DNA from: Diospyros lotus
Taxonomy: Eukaryota; Streptophyta; Magnoliopsida; Ericales; Ebenaceae
Length of the DNA: 64,000 bases
Assembly: GCF_014633365.1 (NCBI RefSeq)
Contig: NC_068338.1
Span: 9,434,616 to 9,498,615, forward strand
Direction: 5' to 3'
Shown: positions 45,694-54,689 of the stretch, piece by piece
Position numbering within the stretch: the stretch's first letter is position 1
How the letters are laid out: the number at the start of each line of letters is the position of its first letter
The notes under the pieces: generated by a model
What the model was told of the DNA's origin: nothing
What the model saw: only the letters and a program-made list of their open reading frames with translations
The model's database searches: none
Translations under genes and position numbers: made by a program

Positions 45694-46597
45694 GGAGAGT
45701 AAGCCCTTGTCTCAAGTTTTGCCATTTCAAAGAGAGAAAGAAAGTGAGAGGAAGGAAAGAGTTGTCTTCCAATGAGAAGAAAAGAGAAGAAAAGAAAAGG
45801 AAGAAGATAAAGGTAAGGGTTCTTCCTTAGTCTAATAATCTTTTTATTTCTCTTGAATGGTAGTAAGTTTCTTTTGGGATACCACTTAGATGGGAGAAAA
45901 TGAAGATGGAAGCTCTCTTGAAATGAAGATTTAAAGGTTCAAGAATGAGGTAAGGGATGGCCCCATGTGGAGGAGGCCTTGCATTGCATTGTAAGTAGGT
46001 TGCATAAACTTTTATGTATCTTTTTGCATGCTTTACATGTTCATAAGACCTATGGCCACGGGGGTGGGAAAGAAATGGTAGGTTGATGCCTCAAACCATG
46101 TTGGGTTGTGAGGATCGAATGACCTAACCATGCTTGCATGCATTTGCCATTGCATAGACTTGTTTTGCTTTTATTTACTTTGCATATGCACCCTTACTGA
46201 GCTTTTGAGCTCATGAGGTTTGTTGGACCTCTTTGTAGGTGTTGAAAGCCTCATGGAAAAGGTGAAAATGGGAGAGAAATGGCTATAAGTGTTGAAGGCT
46301 AAAGTTGTGTAGCCTATGTATTTTAGTTGGTAATGTAAATAAATTGTATTTTATTTTGGTTTCATGTGTATGAAGCTTCCATGTTGTGTATGGTAGCTAA
46401 GAGAGGGAAATTTTTTGATATGTTGAGGTATGTTGTAATAAATAAAAATAAGATGGGTTTTGTTTGTGAAATGAGGCTTTGGAATGAGAAAAGTGGAGGA
46501 TTTGATGCAAATTAAGGGTGTTTAGATTTCTGGAAATTTTTGGGTTAGAAGGCCCAAGAAGAAAAAGAAAAAAAAAAAAGAAAAAAGAAAAGAAGTG

Positions 46598-46803
46598 AAG
46601 ATGGCAGCAGCAGGCTGTTGGGCGCGCAAGCGCGCAGGTGTGCGTTGGTGGCATGCGCCGGCGCGCACGGCCGGCTGCGCAGAGGCGAGCGGGCGCAGGC
46701 AGCTGCGTAGAGGCGCGCGTGGCCCGCGCTGAAGGCGCACCGCGGGGCCCCGTGCAGGCCCCGGCGTGCCAGCGGGTCTCATTGGCCAAATTTTTTTAAA
46801 ATT
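46598..46803. other. GC-rich island and A/T palindrome in G2 3' LTR
   Basis: A purine/A run is followed by CpG-rich DNA and then a CCAAAT7A4TTTGG-type palindrome near 46783-46803. Position and order match the other family members. Sequence inside the island is poorly conserved, but composition is. Confidence 0.78.
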
Positions 46804-47263
46804 TGGAATTTTATGGAATTAAAGGGCAATTCTAAATTGATTTTCGAGCCCCGGAGGAACTTTCAAATATCGGGATTTTTCGGGCATTTTGGAGAATGAT
46901 GCCAAAATTTGGAAAATTGAAAATTATGAGTTTTTCCTCCAAAATTGGTAATCCATCAATGGATTGATTTAAATGGTGATTTTTCATGGAGCCCGGTAAA
47001 ATTCTCGGATGGAGAAAGATTTAAAATAAATAAGAAAATGGCGGTTGGGCATTTTCATGAGTTTTCTTTTAACCAAATGCGGTGTGGTTGAAGCCCAATT
47101 CTACTAGTGAATCCTGGGATTGAGGGAAGGGAAGGACGAGCCTAGTTCCCACCTAGGGTGTTTCCTCTAGAAACATGGTCCACCATTTACCTAAGACCGG
47201 GCAGGTGGACAATTCGGGTAATTGTTCACGAGTAACACTCGTAAGTGGGAGCGGGGCGTTACA

Positions 47264-47342
47264 CTCTATAATCTTGGAAGTATCCTCCGGATCAGGTACA
47301 TAAGGACTCCATGGTCAGGACAGGTTGGCCATGTCATCTGTT
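47264..47342 (-). pseudogene. Tat antisense ORF, middle segment
   Basis: On the minus strand this encodes DDMANLS, a TGA, then PWSPYVPDPEDTSKII. It is bounded by the target duplications of two insertions (CTGTY at the right, CTCTA at the left). Both junctions keep the reading frame after each insertion and one duplication copy are removed. Too short to interpret alone; identity rests on the flanking segments. Confidence 0.68.
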
Positions 47343-48852
47343 TGAAGGATCATCACGAGGATACATAGCATGCAATGGAAGCATTTTTAAATAAAAACTT
47401 TCCTCGTATTGATTAGAATCTAGGAAACTTACTTTTCCTTCGGATTACCGGATGGAATGAAGCGATAAGAGGAGGATGGGCGGGAGCTTCTTGTCGTGGT
47501 GGAGATGACGGCTGTCCTGCAATCCTTCGGCTCCTTCGCATCAGAACTTGAACGTTCTCTTGATCTTCCAAAGGTATGACTCAAACTCGTGGCCTCTCTT
47601 TTGGTGAAGAAGAGTAAAAAAAAAACCCTTAGATGAAAAACAACCAGGAAGAGAATATATATAGGGAGAACCCTAGGGTTAAAACCCTAGTGGGCCAAAC
47701 CCTAGTGGGCCAAGTTCATTTAATTAATTTTCTAATTGGGTTAGCCCAATTAATTAATTAAAAAACTAATGAACTATTATTTTATTCTAGCCCAATTAAT
47801 TATGGACTATTCTGAATAAAATAATTCTCTTTCAATGCAATTCACCCAACAAGCCAAATGTATTAAATAATACATGAGTTATATCGAGCTACCCTGGGGA
47901 CCAAAAGACAAATTATTCACGGCTACTAAAATGACCAAAACATCCCTGCTACCTAGTAGCTATATTTTGTCATTCTAAGTGTTCCAACTATCACCATATG
48001 GTAACACTGACCCCACGAATAATTTTGCATATGCAATGTCTTTGACCTACTAGTGTAATGACGAAAATAACCCTCTGCGTAACACCCATCATTTAGAAAG
48101 GAATAATGTACTAACACCTCTCTAAATGATTTCTACCATCCTTAGATCACTAGTCCAATAATCCGTGACTACTCGAATGTACTTGCTTATCACTGGGAGC
48201 TACCAAGAAGCACACACTCTTAAGTCACGTTCCCAGGGCCCTGGATTATTTGATTATTCTTGGACAATCACGAGGGGGTGAATCATAGAAACTATCTTGT
48301 ATTAGTCTGTCTTAGCTAATTAGAAACCATACTCCCAACTCAAAAGGTTATTGATCTTTGATAGACCTCACCTACAGTGAATTTAAGAATATAGCTCTAG
48401 GTTCACTAGACCACCAACTAATACTCAAGTATTAGAGTACTCGTCCACGTAGTAGCAGTGATAGACTAGCTCCATGATAATTAGTACTTTGTCATTAGCT
48501 TCTATCACAGGTCCACTCTACGCATTCCAAATGCGCTTGTACAATTAGAGTAAACGGATTGTTTACTGGCTAAGGCAAGCCATCCTCCATTAGGATCTAT
48601 TGCACAATGATCTTATCATGATAGAATGCCCAGTTCTATTAAAAGATCAAGAGTAATATTTTCTTGCTTATTAAGTACCCATGATTCATGCCTAACTGTG
48701 AAGAACGACCCATCACATGAATCACTTACTTAATAGCATGGACACTTTTTCAACAATTAAATGCAAATAATATATGTGCCATAAACTGACTAAAAGAAAC
48801 ATCATTACCATAAATTAAACAAAACGTGTCTTTAGGGCATACATTTCCAACA
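47343..48852 (-). repeat. Copia-type solo LTR in Tat antisense ORF
   Basis: 1510 bp. The minus strand starts TGTTGGAAATGTATGCCC at 48852 and ends GATCCTTCA at 47343. Flanks are CTGTT (47338-47342) and CTGTC (48853-48857), one mismatch from mutation. It is nearly identical to 40155-41642, including the minus-strand TATA-like run (47654-47664). Confidence 0.92.
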
Positions 48853-49374
48853 CTGTCAAGGCTGCCCTTATATATTCGTCGAGGTCACATGAGTTGGGCT
48901 CATCCTTCTACTAATCAGGAGGATCAAGTGAAGCTATTTCCGAAAACACCATTTTAGGAAATGACTCCCCAGGACGCCTGAACTCCAGGAGACTGCGGCC
49001 AAGGTAAAAGCCTAGCTTGGAGAAGCAGCTGGCGTAGGCTTCCTTCCGTTGAAAGCAATCATTAGAAAGTCGATACTCTTTCACCGCCTCTCGTGCAGCC
49101 TCATTAATCTATCGATGCCTGCTTTCACCAAGATTGGATATCTCCTAATGAGCCTGTGCCACCTGATCCTCGGAGTTGGCGAGAGACCTACGAAGTTGAA
49201 CAATCTCCTCCCGAGCATTAGAAAATGAAGACTCCATCTCTTCGTACGCTTGGCCTTGCTCCACGGATTTCTACTTCCATTTTTGGGCCTTTAATTCTAC
49301 TGATTAGCACCTTATAGTAAGACCCTAAAGTTGGGTTTGGAGGCCTTCGACTTGCGTGTGAAGGCTCGAATTGT
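48853..49374 (-). pseudogene. Tat antisense ORF, N-terminal coiled-coil segment
   Basis: The minus-strand frame reads LHTQVEGLQTQL, stops, then VEQGQAYEEMESSFSNAREE, IVQLRRSLANSEDQVAQAH, stop, EISNLGESRHR, stop, INEAAREAVKEYRLSNDCFQ. RKEAYASCFSKLGFYLG and SFPKMVFSEIASLDPPD follow. The heptad-like Leu, Ala and Glu pattern predicts a coiled coil followed by a compact domain. It resembles the antisense ORF products known from plant Tat elements in layout. At least seven stops make it a pseudogene. No start codon is assigned, because the region joins an inverted LTR piece at about 49375. Confidence 0.72.
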
Positions 49375-49796
49375 CGGACTTCCAACTTTGATAAAATCTA
49401 GACACTTTGAATGCACTTTTACTATTTTTGTGAATAGTCATTGGGATTTGAGACTAACTTTATCATCGGATGGTCTTCGTGGGGGAACATTCCCGCGAGC
49501 CTTCTAACCCATTTTCTTTTTAGCATCAGCAGGGCCAAATCCTTGCGGCGAATCTAGCGGCGAAGGAAAAGCTTACGGCGAACCTAGCGGTAAAGGTAAA
49601 AGCTTGCGGCGAAGTTAAGAGCTTGTGGCAAGAGCTAGTGGCGAGGGCTAGTGGCAAAACCTTGTGGCAAGAGCCAGTGGCGAAATCTTGTGGCGAGAGC
49701 TAGTGGTAAATCCTTTCGGCGAGCATCCTAGCGGCAAACTGCATTGAGGTGACATCTCTTACGGCAACCTAACTTCACCCTACATCGAGCTAGTGA
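49375..49796 (-). repeat. Inverted Tat LTR fragment at the far end of the Tat element
   Basis: This is the reverse complement of roughly 16300-16770 in the Tat 5' LTR, including GACTATTC, GTGCATTCAAAGT and the CTAGCTCTTG-type subrepeats. It stands where a plus-oriented 3' LTR would be expected. It stops at CATCGAGCT where the G3 LTR fragment begins, so its outer ~50 bp are missing. Confidence 0.8.
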
Positions 49797-51141
49797 TGTG
49801 GGAGGGGTTGATTGGTGCCTTAACCTATGTGGTTATGAGGGCATGGAGGACTACCCATTATATGCATTGCATTTGCATTACATGTTTATTTCTCATGTTA
49901 CATTTACTTTTGCATAGCACCCTTACTGAGCAATAGCTCATAAGGTCCTTTGACCTCTATGTAGGTGGGGAATCTTCTAAAGGAAAGAGAGTTTTGGAAG
50001 GTTGAAGGTAACGGAGCAAGAGGAATGCATGTGAAGTTGAGTGTATTTTGTTGATATAGTGGATGTTGATGTATGTATTTTAGTTAAATATGTATGAATG
50101 CTTAATGTGGATGAATGGTGGAAAACTTAGATGTTTTGGAAGGCATTTGAAGTATGTAAGCATTCTGGAAAGTTTGAGTTAAAAAGAAAAAAAATATTTT
50201 TTTTAAATTAAATTTTTGGTGGTAGGTCGGGCTAGCGCCGCCAGGGGCGCGGCTGGCGTGGCCACGCATAGCAGGCGCGTGCGAGCGGCCTGCGCGATCT
50301 ACCCGCCTGGCCCGCGCGGCCAGCGCGCATGTGTGCAGCCCACGTGCTGGGGGTGCGGCTGGTGCTGCCGCGGGCCCCCTGCTACTGTTTGAAATTATTT
50401 TTTTATTATTTTATTTTTTTTCTTCTGTTTATTTAATTGTATATGCTATTTGGGATTTTCTGAAATAAAAGCATGTTTAAATAAATAAATAAATGAGTAT
50501 TTAAGCCTCCAAATTAATTATTAAATTAATATAAATTTTGAGGCAATTGTTGGAAAATTCCTATATTCTGGAAAATAAATAAGGGAGTATTTTCCTTGAA
50601 TTTTAAAAAATGGATGAGGATGCTTGATGTTTGAATTTCAAAATTTTATTTCCTAAGGATTGGAAATTTGAGGTATTTTGAAATAATTAAAAAGAAAAAT
50701 CAATGGAGATTTAATAAGGAAAATTGTATTAAATTTTTCCAAAGAAATATTAATCCAAATATTTTCTAAAGGATTTGAAAGTGAGAAAAATGGGTTAATA
50801 GTTGGGGCAAAGAAAAATTATTTTCTTATAATTAAGGCCTTATGCCATAATTTACATCAAGCAAGTGAGTTAGTTTATTTTGTCGAATCCCGGGAAGTCA
50901 TCCTTAGCTCTTCATTAAGAGCTTGAGAAGGGGTGACACTTTGGGAGGTTCGGGTTTTATTTTCGTGGGGTCATTTCGATATTTCCAGGATCCTTGAGTG
51001 GAGCGAAGGGAGGGCAAAGCCTAGTTCCCACTTAGGTCGTTTCTCATCGAAACTTAGCCGTCTCTTTATCTTTGCCCTAGCATGTGAATAGTAAGTTGAT
51101 TATTCACGAGTAACACCCGTAAGTAGGAGCGAGGTGTTACA
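49797..51141 (+). repeat. G3-outer 5' LTR, left part missing
   Basis: Aligns with 52328-53646 of the G3-inner 5' LTR from AGTGATGNGAG to the terminal GTTACA, including the GC-rich island at 50222-50390. The first ~950 bp of the LTR are absent and the left edge abuts Tat LTR sequence. The U5 has GTTTC-TCATC-GAAAC at about 51038. Confidence 0.87.
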
Positions 51142-51144
51142 GTT

Positions 51145-51156
51145 TGGTATCAGAGC
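51145..51156 (+). other. G3-outer primer binding site
   Basis: TGGTATCAGAGC, three bases after the LTR end, exact initiator Met tRNA type. Confidence 0.92.
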
Positions 51157-51275
51157 GTGGTTTTAGTTTGAGATGGGATTTCATGATTGCTGGACATTAT
51201 AGTTTTGCTGATATGATTGTTGTGGTGGTGATGTCCTTGGGTTAATATTTATGGTGTGGTGTTTTGTGCATAGGT

Positions 51276-51380
51276 ATGGAGAGACGAACCCCATTTCGTT
51301 TAGTGTGGCTAGTGCGAGAGTACATCCGGAGGCTGAAGGCCTAATGGACTTTAGCCCTATCAGTTATGAGACCCAGTGAG
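51276..51380 (+). pseudogene. G3-outer ORF1, first part
   Basis: ATG at 51276 opens MERRTPFRLVWLVREYIRRL, then one stop and the start of a helix-rich stretch, ending at the GTGAG target site of G3-inner. The other part is at 61742-62263. The codons before the break match the first 35 codons of the complete copy at 53782. Product unknown; see that entry. Confidence 0.75.
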
Positions 51381-51941
51381 TGCAATACCCTTGATGAGTC
51401 ATGACAGATTTTATCAATTAAGAGAATATTGGTATATGGAAAATTCGATAATTGCCCTTGAATTAAAGAGAAGGCCCATAATATGTAGGATGCCTTAGGA
51501 GGGGAAAAATGGTAATTTGGAGTCCCGTCCCATAAAAGATAAATTATTTTTGGAGAAATTATTTATATTGGAGAATTGATTTTTGGAGAATTTAATTCTT
51601 GTTTAAGTGTATGGAGAAATTAGTCAATCTTGAAATTAGTCATTATTTATTAATTGTGAAAATGGGAGAATTATGGGAATTAGAGATTGATCCAATGGTT
51701 GAGGATTTAATCTCCAAAGAAAAATCAAAGGTTGAGAATTAAAGAGACTAAGTCTCTTGGATTGTGTTTCTTTAGAGACTAGAGATGAGTTCTCTTAAAA
51801 TCAATGGCTAAGATTGAGGATTAGGAGAAGCATAAGGATTGTGCTTGTGTTGGAGAGTTGAGATTGAGTCTCTTGAATTAAAGAAAAACCAATGGCTAAG
51901 ATGTAATCTTGAATTTTGGCATGGATTGAGTAGAAAAGCTC

Positions 51942-51950
51942 TATAAATAG
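51942..51950 (+). promoter_or_regulatory. TATA box in G3-inner 5' LTR
   Basis: TATAAATAG in the context AAGCTCTATAAATAGGGAG, a strong plant TATA match, repeated at 59974-59982 in the 3' LTR. It survived the nearby deletion, so the LTR promoter could still be present. Confidence 0.7.
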
Positions 51951-52761
51951 GGAGTTGAGAATTTAGTTCAAGGTTTTCCCACTTGTGAAGAGAAAGAAAG
52001 CAAGAAGAGCTAAGGTTAGGAGAAGGAAGAAGAAAGGCAAGCAAGAGGTAAGCCTTAGTTTAAATCTCTTCAAGTGTGTAGGGAAGTTTTCATTCTCCAT
52101 TCTTTCTTTAGTCTTAAAGATCTCTAATGCTTTAAGGATATTTTCTTAAGGTGATTAAAAGCCAAAGAAAGAGTCTTGGCAAGTGGAAGTATTGAAGCTT
52201 CAAGGAAAGAGGTAAGGGATAACCCAAGTGGTGGGGGTTTTGCTTGCATTTGTACATGTTTTTAATGAGTTGCATGTAATGGTCTTATTGCATGTTTTGT
52301 GTTCTAGTGGACCTATGGCCATATGGAGGACTAGTGATGAGAGAAGGGTTGGTTGGTGCCTTAACCTAAGTGGTTATGAGGGCATGGAGGACTACCCATA
52401 ATATGCATTGCACTTGCATTACATGTTTATATTCTCATGTTACATATATATTTGCATAGCACCCTTACTGAACATTGGCTCATAAGGTCCTTTGACCTCT
52501 ATGTAGGTGGAGAATCATCTAAAGGAAAAGGAGTTTTGCAAGGTTGAAAGTAATGGAGCAAGGGAAGTGCATGTGTAGTTGTATGTATTTTGTGGTTTAG
52601 TGGATGAATGTTGTATTTATTTTGTTAAATATGTAATGAATGCTTAATGTGGGTGAAAAGTGGCAAACTTGAATGTTTTCGAAGCCATTTGAAGTGAAAA
52701 AGCATTCTGGAAAATTTGAGTTTAAAAAGAAAAAAAAACATTTTTTTTAATTAAAAATGAG

Positions 52762-52885
52762 AGGCAGTGTGCTGGGCGCAGCCAGGGGCGCGACTGGCGT
52801 GGCCAGTGCGCTCGTGCGGCCCGCGTGGCCATGCGCGCGCGGCCAGCGCTGGGGGCGCAGCTGGTACTGCCCCCCTTACTACTGT
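52762..52885. other. GC-rich island in G3-inner 5' LTR
   Basis: CpG-rich segment placed between an A-rich run (52725-52755) and a T-rich run (52890-52925), in an LTR that is otherwise AT-rich. The matching islands are 50222-50390 and 60788-60975. Lengths differ because of internal indels. Confidence 0.75.
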
Positions 52886-53649
52886 GATGTTTTTCTTTTT
52901 TTTATTTTATTTCTTTTTTTTGTTTAATTAATTATTTATGATATTTTGTAAAATTTTGAAATAAATTATGTTTAAATAAATAAATAAATGAGTATTTTAG
53001 CCTCCAAATTAATTATTAAATTAATATAAATTTGAGGCAATTGTTGGAAAAATTTCTATATTTTGGGAAATTAAATAATGGAGTATTTTCCTTAAATTTT
53101 GAAATTGGATGAGGATGCCTTGAGGTTTGTATTTCAAAAATTAATTTCCTAATGGTTGGAAAATTATGGTATATTTTGAAATAATTAAAGGGAAAAATCA
53201 ATGGAGATTTAATAAGGAAAATTTTATTAAATTTTTCCATAGAAATATTAATCCAAATATTTTCCAAAGGAATTGGAAGTGAGATAAATGGGTTAATGGT
53301 TGGGGCAAAGAAAAGAAAAATTATTTTCTTATAATTAAGGCGTTATGCCATAATTTATTTAAAGCTAGTGAGTTAGCTTATTTCTTTCGATCCTGGGAAG
53401 TCATCCTTAGCTCTTCATTAAAGAGCTTGAGAAGGGGTGACACTTGTGAGGTTTCGGGTTTTATTTTCGCGGTGTCGTTTCGATATTTCCCGAGTCCTTG
53501 AGTGGAGCGAAGGGAGGGCAAAGCCTAGTTCTCACCTAAGTCGTTTCTCATTGAAACGTAGCCGTCTCTTCATCTTTGCCCTAGCGTGTGAATAGTAAGC
53601 TGGCTATTCGTGAGTAACACCCGTAGGTGGGGAGCGGGGCGTTATAGTT

Positions 53650-53661
53650 TGGTATCAGAGC
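53650..53661 (+). other. G3-inner primer binding site
   Basis: TGGTATCAGAGC, exact initiator Met tRNA type, three bases after the LTR. Confidence 0.93.
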
Positions 53662-53781
53662 GTGGTTTTTAGTTTGAGATGGGAATTCGTGATTGTTGGG
53701 CATTATAATTATGTTGATATGATTGTTGTGGTCGTAATGTCTTTGGGTTGATACCTGTGGTGTGGTGTTTTGTGCATAGGT

Positions 53782-54288
53782 ATGGAGAGGCGAACCCCAT
53801 TTCGGTCAGTGTGGCTAGTGCAAGACTACATCCGGAGGCTGAAGGCCCAATGGACTTTAGCCATATCTGTGATGAGACCCGATGAGTCCATCCAGCGCTA
53901 CCTTAGCAGGGTGGAGGACGTCATCGCGGAGACCCCAGGCACGGCCTTACCTCCTGGATTATTGGGTGAAGTAAAGGTGCACTATGTGAAAGAATTACTC
54001 CATGGCAAGTGGAGGCGGTACGCGAGGAGGATTGCTAGGCATCCAAGAGTGTCCCAAAACTTTGCCTTATTCATTGAGTTGATTCAAGAGACGGACGTAT
54101 GGCAGTCCAAAGAGGTCGCTTGTGGGTATGCGGGACCAGATGAAGAGAGTGTGGGAAGCAATGAGAGCATAGATGATTCAAAGGAAGACCTTGATAGGGA
54201 GGTAGATTCTCCCGAAGCCCTTTATGAGGACCCTCGGAGGAGTCCGAGACCCAGACCAGAATCTACTACAGCGACCCGGTCAGTCTGA
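53782..54288 (+). CDS. G3-inner ORF1: extra ORF upstream of gag, unknown function
   Basis: ATG at 53782 (MERRTPFRSVWLVQDYIRRL) opens 168 codons without a stop, the only sizeable intact frame in the element. A helix-rich middle (YLSRVEDVIAETPGTALPPG, LGEVKVHYVKELLHGKWRRY, RHPRVSQNFALFIELIQETD) is followed by an acidic tail (SNESIDDSKEDLDREVDSPE). The copy in G3-outer ends about 40 residues later in another frame (YSDPVSLKLRG, then GRAKSC). That frame exists here too, so a frameshift near 54230 has shortened this one. I do not recognise a domain. It could be a gag-like duplicate or an additional ORF acquired by this lineage. Confidence 0.6.
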   Translation: MERRTPFRSVWLVQDYIRRLKAQWTLAISVMRPDESIQRYLSRVEDVIAETPGTALPPGLLGEVKVHYVKELLHGKWRRYARRIARHPRVSQNFALFIELIQETDVWQSKEVACGYAGPDEESVGSNESIDDSKEDLDREVDSPEALYEDPRRSPRPRPESTTATRSV

Positions 54289-54689
54289 AGCTTCGAGGCG
54301 TGGTGATCCCGGGTAGGCCTCAAAGTAGTTATGTGATTGATGGGCCAGGTCGGCCTAGTGGCGAGGGTCATGATGTGGAGGCCATGGGTAGGGCTAAGTC
54401 ATGCTAGATGACTGGTGAGCTCTGAGGGTTGGGTTTTGTGGGGCTGGGGGAAAACATGATGTATTTTGTCTTCATGTGGTTTTGGCTTAGGGTTATTATA
54501 GGCTTTTCCTCTCTTTGAAATCATTTTGTAAAGGGGAAAGCTCTCTTTTGTAAGCTTGGATCTTGTTTATATAAATAAATAAGTTATGTTGGAAACTTCA
54601 TCTTGTATGGCATTGCAAAACTTGTGTTATATATGTATGTGTGGCTATGGTGTAGTAGAAAAATGAATGTCACTTATGCCATTGTGTAG
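54289..54689 (+). other. Spacer between G3-inner ORF1 and gag
   Basis: The first ~120 bp hold the frameshifted end of ORF1 (to about 54407). The rest is non-coding and is conserved in G3-outer (62264-62529). It includes CTCTCTTTGAAATC, TTTATATAAATAAATAAG (about 54566) and, before gag, ATGCCATTGTGNAGATG. The A/T word could be a TATA box or a poly(A) signal, and the NAG-ATG could be a splice acceptor; none is proven. Confidence 0.5.

Larger units (their letters stand above)
30875..47263 (+). mobile_element. G2: LARD-like non-autonomous gypsy element
   Basis: A 16.4-kb unit flanked by CTCTA (30870-30874 and 47264-47268). LTRs at 30875-35206 and 44599-47263 begin TGTAACACCCGGTGTTA and end with GGGCATTACA or GGGCGTTACA. 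A primer site and polypurine tract are in place. Once three nested solo LTRs are removed, the internal region is about 5.9 kb with no recognisable gag or pol domain in any frame. That matches a large retrotransposon derivative (LARD) that depends on proteins from another element. Confidence 0.88.
44599..47263 (+). repeat. G2 3' LTR, complete
   Basis: 2665 bp, TGTAACACCCGGTGTTA to GCGGGGCGTTACA, with CTCTA after it. It keeps the parts deleted from the 5' LTR: the TATTTAAAG box (45685-45693), the leader, the purine run (46555-46598) and the GC island (46598-46780). It is the best reference copy for the family in this window. Confidence 0.93.
16253..49796 (+). mobile_element. Tat-lineage Ty3/gypsy element, split by later insertions
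   Basis: The element has a 5' LTR (16253-17393), primer site, gag, protease, RT, RNase H, a second archaeal-type RNase H and integrase (17445-23192). These are followed by a tandem-repeat 3' region and an antisense ORF. The dual RNase H, absence of a chromodomain and the antisense ORF are Tat-lineage traits. The body is split at 23240-29007 (copia), 30875-47263 (G2) and 47343-48852 (solo LTR). Clean target duplications at each site, and an antisense frame that rejoins exactly, show the pieces belong together. A normal 3' LTR is not found; 49375-49796 holds an inverted LTR piece instead. Confidence 0.85.
51381..53646 (+). repeat. G3-inner 5' LTR
   Basis: 2266 bp against 2733 bp for the 3' LTR. 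The main difference is a 410-bp deletion between two ATGGA words after 51610. The GC island is also shorter. A TATAAATAG box lies at 51942-51950. The U5 hairpin GTTTC/GAAAC is at about 53543-53557. Confidence 0.93.

Noticed and set aside
46397..46789. Arg/Ala/Cys-rich minus-strand frames
   Set aside because: The same GC-island effect in the G2 3' LTR; no domain and no conservation.
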